Shown here: positions 4,780 to 8,516 of the stretch, piece by piece
Layout: every line of letters begins with the position of its first letter
How positions within the stretch are numbered: the stretch's first letter is position 1
NCBI GenBank assembly: GCA_028711405.1
Contig: JAQTSH010000059.1
Span: forward strand, 1-8,516
Length of the DNA: 8,516 bases
From: Methanoregula sp.
Lineage (GTDB): Archaea > Halobacteriota > Methanomicrobia > Methanomicrobiales > Methanospirillaceae
Direction: 5' to 3'
The notes under the pieces: model-generated
The model's input: the letters and a program-made list of their open reading frames with translations, nothing else
Databases searched by the model: none
What the model was told of the DNA's origin: nothing
Position numbers and translations under genes: made by a program

Positions 4780-6186
4780 ATGACGATGGCAAAGATCCTC
4801 CTCTTTGACCGGAACACGTTCTCCATCCACCGCTGTAGTGATCGGTTTGCACGCATGCTGCACTACACACCATCCGAACTCATGACAATGACCGTTCCCG
4901 AACTCCTCATCAACCCACAGGAGCGGAACCGGTTTGTCGAACAGATCCGGACTTACCCAGAGACCGAGGATTATGACACCGCCTTTGCAACAAAGGAGGG
5001 GACTGCCTGTCATGTCAGTCTCTCGTGGAGCGCCATCGAGGATTCTACCTTCTGCTGTTATGCGAGAACCGGCAGCGGGACTGCGCCGGATACACCCGAA
5101 CACAACAATGACCAGGCAGTCTGCGGGCACCTGACCGAAAACGCCCCGGTCGGGGTTCTCGTTCTCCAGGATGGCAGGATTCAATGCACAAATCCCGCGT
5201 TCACCCGGTTCGTGGAATTTCCTCCCGACGAACTGCTCAACAAAAACCTTCTCACCTTCATCGACCTCGCTTTTCAGGCACACTATTCGGAGCATGCGAA
5301 ACTGTGGACGGATCAGACGGAAGTTCCCGGTTCAGGGGTTTCCCGGTTCAGGACGAAGAGCGGAGATCTGCGTGTTGCCTCACTCTACACGATGCCCACC
5401 CGGTACAAGGGAGACCCGGCTACGCTCGTCAATCTCATCGATATCACCGAAAAAGTCCGTCTCGAAGAACGGATCGTATTTGAGACCGCACAGCGACACG
5501 GCGTCATCACGACCGTCGCGCATGAACTCCGAACCCCACTCCAACCGATCATGGGGTACCTGAACCTGCTCATCCAGGATCCGGAGGGTTTCGGACTTAC
5601 AGAGGAGACGCAAAAGATCCTCACGCGGTGCCTGACGAGCGTCGACCGGGAGCGCCAGATCATCAACAAGATGCTCGATCTCTCCACGCTCGAGTCCGGC
5701 AAACTCAGCCTGAAATATTCAACATTCCCCCCGCTGACGCTGGTAAATAGCGTGATTGTAGCAAGTGGGTATGCGGCAAAGGCACAGATCACACTCGACA
5801 TCCCCAAAGATATCACGATCACTGCCGATATCGACCGGTTGTTTGTTGTGTTCGACTCCATCCTCTCAAACGCGATAAATTATTCCAAATCCCCAAGGAA
5901 AATTGTCATCCGGTACCAATCCACACATGACGATCCCCATCATCACCTCTCAGTCGAGGATAACGGGATCGGCATTCCCGAACATGCATATGAGTCGATC
6001 TTTGAACCATTCCATCTGGTCGATGCTGACTCCCTCTCGCGAAAGTACGATCGGATCGGACTTTCGCTCTCAATCACAAAAAAGATCATGCAATTGCATG
6101 GCGGAGATATAACCGTAAAGAGCATAGTGAACTCAGGTAGTACATTCACGCTTCATATCCCCAAGGAGATAGTCCATGTCCCGTAA
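4780..6186 (+). CDS. Cytosolic PAS-PAS sensor histidine kinase
   Basis: A protein of 468 residues without membrane segments. From the chosen start: PAS domain 1 at about 3-95 (KILLFDRNTF..., then LHYTPSELM); PAS domain 2 at about 118-225 (APVGVLVLQDGRIQCTNPAF, ending in DITEKVR); a HisKA dimerisation domain with the H-box VAHELRTP, phospho-accepting His 248; and a HATPase domain with N-box ILSNAINYS (Asn 364), G1 box DNGIGIP (394-400) and IFEPF. The G2 ATP-lid motif reads YDRIGLSLS in place of the usual GGTGLGLS, so only its second part is kept; the remaining boxes argue for an active kinase. It should sense an intracellular signal and phosphorylate the regulator whose gene overlaps its end by 11 nt. 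The frame is open back to an ATG at 4657, but those 41 residues have no family match and overlap the promoter. The two M codons at 4780 and 4786 are both possible starts. Confidence 0.9.
   Translation: MTMAKILLFDRNTFSIHRCSDRFARMLHYTPSELMTMTVPELLINPQERNRFVEQIRTYPETEDYDTAFATKEGTACHVSLSWSAIEDSTFCCYARTGSGTAPDTPEHNNDQAVCGHLTENAPVGVLVLQDGRIQCTNPAFTRFVEFPPDELLNKNLLTFIDLAFQAHYSEHAKLWTDQTEVPGSGVSRFRTKSGDLRVASLYTMPTRYKGDPATLVNLIDITEKVRLEERIVFETAQRHGVITTVAHELRTPLQPIMGYLNLLIQDPEGFGLTEETQKILTRCLTSVDRERQIINKMLDLSTLESGKLSLKYSTFPPLTLVNSVIVASGYAAKAQITLDIPKDITITADIDRLFVVFDSILSNAINYSKSPRKIVIRYQSTHDDPHHHLSVEDNGIGIPEHAYESIFEPFHLVDADSLSRKYDRIGLSLSITKKIMQLHGGDITVKSIVNSGSTFTLHIPKEIVHVP
6163..6168 (+). promoter_or_regulatory. 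Shine-Dalgarno AAGGAG for the response regulator
   Basis: AAGGAG lies inside the last codons of the kinase, seven bases before the ATG at 6176. It shows that the regulator is translated from the kinase message, probably coupled to kinase termination. Confidence 0.7.
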
Positions 6187-6541
6187 AATTATGATTGTTG
6201 ATGATGATCAGCCCATTCTTGAACTGATGGAGATCCTGATCCGCCGGATAGGATACGAACCATTGTCGATGACCGATGTGGTCGAAGCGTTGGAGACCGT
6301 GAAGCAGGATCCCCCCGCACTCGTGCTATTGGACGTCATGATGTCCCCGGTTGATGGCTGGCAATTTCTCGCGAAAGTGCGGGTGGAATTCGGCATGAGG
6401 GATCTTCCGGTGGTCCTCTTCACCGCCTCACCCCTCGTGGAGGAGCGGATAGCACAGATGAACGACCCCAGACTGGGCATGCTCCAGAAACCCGTCTCAC
6501 TCGATGAACTAAGAACCACTATCAGAAGATTCCTCGCATGA
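6176..6541 (+). CDS. Receiver-only response regulator
   Basis: A protein of 121 residues consisting only of a receiver (CheY-like) domain. Key positions are all present: the acidic cluster DDD at 9-11, phospho-accepting Asp 53 in LVLLDVMMSPVDG, Thr 83 in VVLFTAS, and Lys 105-Pro 106 in MLQKPVS. No DNA-binding or enzyme output follows, as in many archaeal regulators, so it must act through protein contacts or as a phosphorelay intermediate. Its start overlaps the kinase stop by 11 nt, making the kinase its clear partner. The target of the signal is not visible in this window; the ABC ATPases downstream have their own promoter. Confidence 0.92.
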   Translation: MSRKIMIVDDDQPILELMEILIRRIGYEPLSMTDVVEALETVKQDPPALVLLDVMMSPVDGWQFLAKVRVEFGMRDLPVVLFTASPLVEERIAQMNDPRLGMLQKPVSLDELRTTIRRFLA

Positions 6542-6568
6542 TCTATCGCTGAAGAAAACCCATGCACT

Positions 6569-6593
6569 CGCCGGCTCAGGGTAAAAACCGGCG
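6569..6593 (+). terminator. Weak hairpin after the regulator gene
   Basis: CGCCGG (6569-6574) pairs with CCGGCG (6588-6593) around a 13-base loop. A second small inverted repeat (ACCGG 6595-6599 with CCGGT 6617-6621) follows, and a T5 tract lies at 6664-6668. Any of these could end the kinase-regulator message. The gap 6542-6771 otherwise holds no gene that I can support. Confidence 0.3.
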
Positions 6594-6716
6594 GACCGGT
6601 GTTCGCGCAACGTTCGCCGGTAGACTCGTCCATACCCAATGTTCGCCCGTAACATCCCAATCGCTTTTTCGCCCCAGATGCTTCCCGTCCCGGAATTCCC
6701 GTACAAACATCCCATC

Positions 6717-6724
6717 TATTTATA
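6717..6724 (+). promoter_or_regulatory. TATA box for the ABC ATPase pair
   Basis: TATTTATA is the best archaeal TATA match in the window. Initiation about 25 nt downstream (near 6746) would leave a leader of roughly 26 nt before the ATG at 6772. That leader contains GGTG at 6763-6766, which can pair with the 16S rRNA 3' end. The pair is therefore a separate unit from the kinase operon. Confidence 0.6.
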
Positions 6725-6771
6725 CAATGCCGCGCAGACAATACCGTGTTAGTACTTAACATGGTGCCGGG

Positions 6772-7500
6772 ATGCTGGATGTCAAGGGTATAACCAAACA
6801 GATTGGCGGGCTTACTGCGGTCAATAACGTTGACCTCACACTCGGAACTAATGAGATCCTAGGTCTCGTAGGACCAAATGGTGCTGGAAAAACGACGCTC
6901 TTAAACATCATCTCGGGAGTCACGCCTCCCACCGCAGGAAAAGTGACATTCTTTTCCGAGGATATCACTGGTCTCTCTTCAGATCGGATCTGCCGGAAAG
7001 GGATCGCAAAGACGTTCCAGATCGCCCTCTCCTTTCCCGGGCTCTCAGCGCAGGAATGTGTGATGGTGGGGGCGCTCTTCGGGAATACGCGGACTCCCGG
7101 TATGATGCAGGCAAAAGATGAAGCGAAAAGTATCCTCCGCTTTGTCGGACTGCCGCCGGAGAAAGACGCCACCTGCATCCGGAACTTAAATGTGGTCGAG
7201 TTAAAGAAGGTGCAACTCGCACGGGCGCTCGCCTCCCAGCCAAAACTTTTGCTCTTAGATGAACTGACCACCGGGCTCACCCCTACAGAAAGCGCCGAAG
7301 CGGTCGACCTGATAAAAAAGATCCGTGACCGGGGTACATCCATCTTGATCATTGAGCATGTGATGAGTGTGATCATGGGCGTCTCAGACCGGATTGTTGT
7401 CCTGAACCATGGCGAGAAGATTGCGGATGGCAAACCCCACGATGTGATCAATAACCCGCAGGTGATCGATACGTACCTGGGCGATATCGATACGTTTTAA
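6772..7500 (+). CDS. LivG-type ABC transporter ATPase with unusual signature motif
   Basis: A protein of 242 residues, the size of LivG-like ATPases of branched-chain amino acid (HAAT) importers. Walker A is GPNGAGKTT (34-42); Q-loop Gln 83 in AKTFQIALSFPG; Walker B LLLLDE with Asp 163 and Glu 164; H-loop His 196 in IIEHVMSVI; and the family-typical C-terminal tail IADGKPHDVINNPQVIDTYLG. The signature motif, normally LSGGQ or LSYGQ, is here LNVVE (139-143) followed by LKKVQLARALA. Some LivG relatives have similarly altered signatures, so this may be family variation and not loss of function. The partner LivF-like protein has a perfect signature, so a mixed dimer could keep one normal ATP site. 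Substrate cannot be deduced: livH, livM and the binding protein are absent here. Confidence 0.88.
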   Translation: MLDVKGITKQIGGLTAVNNVDLTLGTNEILGLVGPNGAGKTTLLNIISGVTPPTAGKVTFFSEDITGLSSDRICRKGIAKTFQIALSFPGLSAQECVMVGALFGNTRTPGMMQAKDEAKSILRFVGLPPEKDATCIRNLNVVELKKVQLARALASQPKLLLLDELTTGLTPTESAEAVDLIKKIRDRGTSILIIEHVMSVIMGVSDRIVVLNHGEKIADGKPHDVINNPQVIDTYLGDIDTF

Positions 7501-7503
7501 GGG

Positions 7504-7510
7504 GGAGGGG
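7504..7510 (+). promoter_or_regulatory. Shine-Dalgarno GGAGGGG for the LivF-like gene
   Basis: The 15 nt between the two ATPase genes are almost pure purine and contain GGAGGGG five bases before the ATG at 7516. This is the strongest ribosome site in the window and fits translation within an operon. Confidence 0.7.
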
Positions 7511-7515
7511 AGAGA

Positions 7516-8214
7516 ATGCTTGAGATCAGCCACCTGAATATATCGCATGACCACCTTCACGTCGTCTGGGATCTCAGTTTATCCGTAAAAGAGGGCGAGA
7601 TTGTGACGCTGATCGGTCCGAATGGTTCCGGAAAGACAACGACTGTTGAGACCATCGCAGGACTCAACAAGAACGCATCGGGGTCTGTCCGTTTCCTCGG
7701 AAAGGAGATTCTCGGCATGCCGCCGCACCGGATATTCAAAGAAGGGCTTGCACTCGTCCCGGAGAGGAGGGAGATCTTCTCGAAGATGTCGGTCGGGGAG
7801 AACCTCCAGCTGGGGGTTTCGGGAAACGGAGATGCCCGGGACCGGATGCTCGATCTGGTTTATTCGCTCTTTCCCGTGCTGCACGAGCGGGAGAAGCAGC
7901 AGGCAGGTACGATGAGCGGCGGTGAACAGCAGATGCTCGCCATCGCCCGTGCACTGATGTCGGATCCCCGTCTGCTCGTGCTCGACGAGCCCTCGACCGG
8001 GCTTTCCCCGCTCCTGGTTGCGCAGGTCTTTCGCTCACTCGAACAGTTAGGTCGCGGTGGACTGACGATCCTGCTTCTTGAACAGAACGTGCGGAACGCG
8101 CTTGATCTCTGCAACCGGGGGTATGTGCTGGAGAACGGGAGAATTGTGCTCGAAGGGAAGGCAAAAGAGCTCATGCACCACCCGCATATCCAGAAGGCGT
8201 ACCTGGGGTTCTGA
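7516..8214 (+). CDS. LivF-type ABC transporter ATPase
   Basis: A protein of 232 residues matching LivF-like ATPases in length and motifs: Walker A GPNGSGKTT (34-42); the LivF-typical VPERREIFSKMSVGENL with Glu 83 at the Q-loop position; an intact signature MSGGEQQ (133-139); Walker B LLVLDEPSTGLSP with Asp 157 and Glu 158; and LLLEQNV, where Gln 190 takes the usual H-loop place as in the family. The end, LMHHPHIQKAYLGF, is also typical of LivF. It follows the LivG-like gene after 15 nt and surely forms a heterodimer with it at the membrane. The gene is rich in G+C at third positions compared with its partner, a mild difference. Normal operons carry two permease genes and a binding protein; here the next gene is convergent and unrelated. 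Confidence 0.92.
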   Translation: MLEISHLNISHDHLHVVWDLSLSVKEGEIVTLIGPNGSGKTTTVETIAGLNKNASGSVRFLGKEILGMPPHRIFKEGLALVPERREIFSKMSVGENLQLGVSGNGDARDRMLDLVYSLFPVLHEREKQQAGTMSGGEQQMLAIARALMSDPRLLVLDEPSTGLSPLLVAQVFRSLEQLGRGGLTILLLEQNVRNALDLCNRGYVLENGRIVLEGKAKELMHHPHIQKAYLGF

Positions 8215-8219
8215 ACGGA

Positions 8220-8224
8220 TTTTT
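8220..8224 (+). terminator. T5 tract after the LivF-like gene
   Basis: GGATTTTTAAAA starts five bases after the stop codon. A short hairpin follows (CTCAA 8243-8247 with TTGAG 8251-8255, loop CTC). Together they are a likely end for the ATPase message. Confidence 0.45.
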
Positions 8225-8264
8225 AAAATACTACCCGGGTGGCTCAACTCTTGAGTGCGCCAAT

Positions 8265-8271
8265 AAAAAAA
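8265..8271 (-). terminator. T7 tract (minus strand) after the small membrane protein gene
   Basis: Seven A on the plus strand give a T7 run on the minus strand, starting nine bases beyond the stop codon at 8281-8283. It fits an archaeal T-tract terminator for that gene. Confidence 0.5.
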
Positions 8272-8280
8272 CGAAATCTG

Positions 8281-8516
8281 TCATCTTCTGGTATTTTTCA
8301 AACTTATTGCAGCGATGATGACACCCACCATGATAAGGAAAATGCCGATGATATAGGGCATGAGGTTCACGGGCGACCAGATGATGCCAATACCGAGGAC
8401 AATCAGGAATAATCCGATTACAATGGAAACCCACTGTTTTTCGAGTCCGCAGCAAGGTGTATACTGACCGGATGGAGGAGCATGGACGGATTTGATATAT
8501 GCCTGGGCTAAAAAGC
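8281..8516 (-). CDS. Small two-helix membrane protein, C-terminal part (start outside window)
   Basis: The minus-strand frame is open from the window end to a TGA at 8281-8283, giving 77 residues with no start codon before the first helix. The visible part begins FLAQAYIKSVHAPPSG, then TPCCGLEKQ with two adjacent cysteines. Two clear hydrophobic helices follow: WVSIVIGLFLIVLGIGIIWS and YIIGIFLIMVGVIIAAISL, joined by a short PVNLMP turn. The protein ends in the basic tail KNTRR. The turn and positive end suggest a helical hairpin with both ends in the cytoplasm. It looks like coding sequence because of the sharp hydrophobic pattern and the T7 run just after the stop. I do not recognise the family; the cysteines could belong to a metal-binding N-terminal part beyond the window, but that is a guess. 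Confidence 0.65.
   Translation of the reverse strand, partial: FLAQAYIKSVHAPPSGQYTPCCGLEKQWVSIVIGLFLIVLGIGIIWSPVNLMPYIIGIFLIMVGVIIAAISLKNTRR

Noticed and set aside
6756..7451. Minus-strand frame of 231 codons opposite the LivG-like gene
   Set aside because: The plus-strand product carries all ABC ATPase motifs; the minus-strand product is a Ser/Pro/Phe-rich shadow of them.
8231..8455. Minus-strand frame of 74 codons near the right end
   Set aside because: It is a His/Arg-rich frame overlapping the better-supported two-helix membrane protein in another phase and runs past that gene's terminator.

Overview
The window looks like chromosome of a methanogenic archaeon, most likely of the order Methanomicrobiales (Methanoregula-like). 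The reasons are: an archaeal-type riboflavin-pathway reductase (ArfC); a broken gene end encoding the dockerin pair (DFN...D) typical of surface proteins in these methanogens; a Thr/Pro-rich lipoprotein; a soluble PAS histidine kinase with a stand-alone receiver; and AT-rich TATA-like boxes 25-26 nt before several start codons. No rRNA, tRNA, CRISPR array or transposase gene was seen. The genus is an inference; no marker gene is present.

Layout. Positions 1-427 hold no believable gene. They are a G-tract-rich, repeat-rich stretch with an exact 14-bp motif present three times in two orientations, a perfect 18-bp palindrome and C/G-tract hairpins. Beside it (428-712, minus) is the C-terminal remnant of a dockerin-type protein. 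A flavin reductase-like protein (772-1344, plus) faces an ArsB/NhaD/SLC13-type permease (1490-2701, minus), with a perfect 12-bp-stem hairpin between them that covers the permease stop codon. Divergent from the permease are a GYD-domain protein (2892-3167) and a small lipoprotein (3413-3904). The lipoprotein converges on arfC (3937-4614, minus).

Divergent from arfC is a two-gene signalling operon: a cytosolic PAS-PAS histidine kinase (4780-6186) overlapping by 11 nt a receiver-only response regulator (6176-6541). After a promoter region come two ABC ATPases of the LivG/LivF type (6772-7500, 7516-8214) without their usual permeases or binding protein. The window ends in the C-terminal part of a small two-helix membrane protein on the minus strand (8281-8516). 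It has no start codon inside the window, so a simple start-to-stop ORF search would miss it.

These are mostly separate short transcription units rather than one pathway. Clear working pairs are the kinase with its regulator and the two ATPases. The most unusual parts are the G-rich repeat region with the dockerin relic, the LivG-like ATPase with a non-canonical signature motif, and the repeated leaderless-type promoter spacing. I saw no convincing new defence or mobile system.
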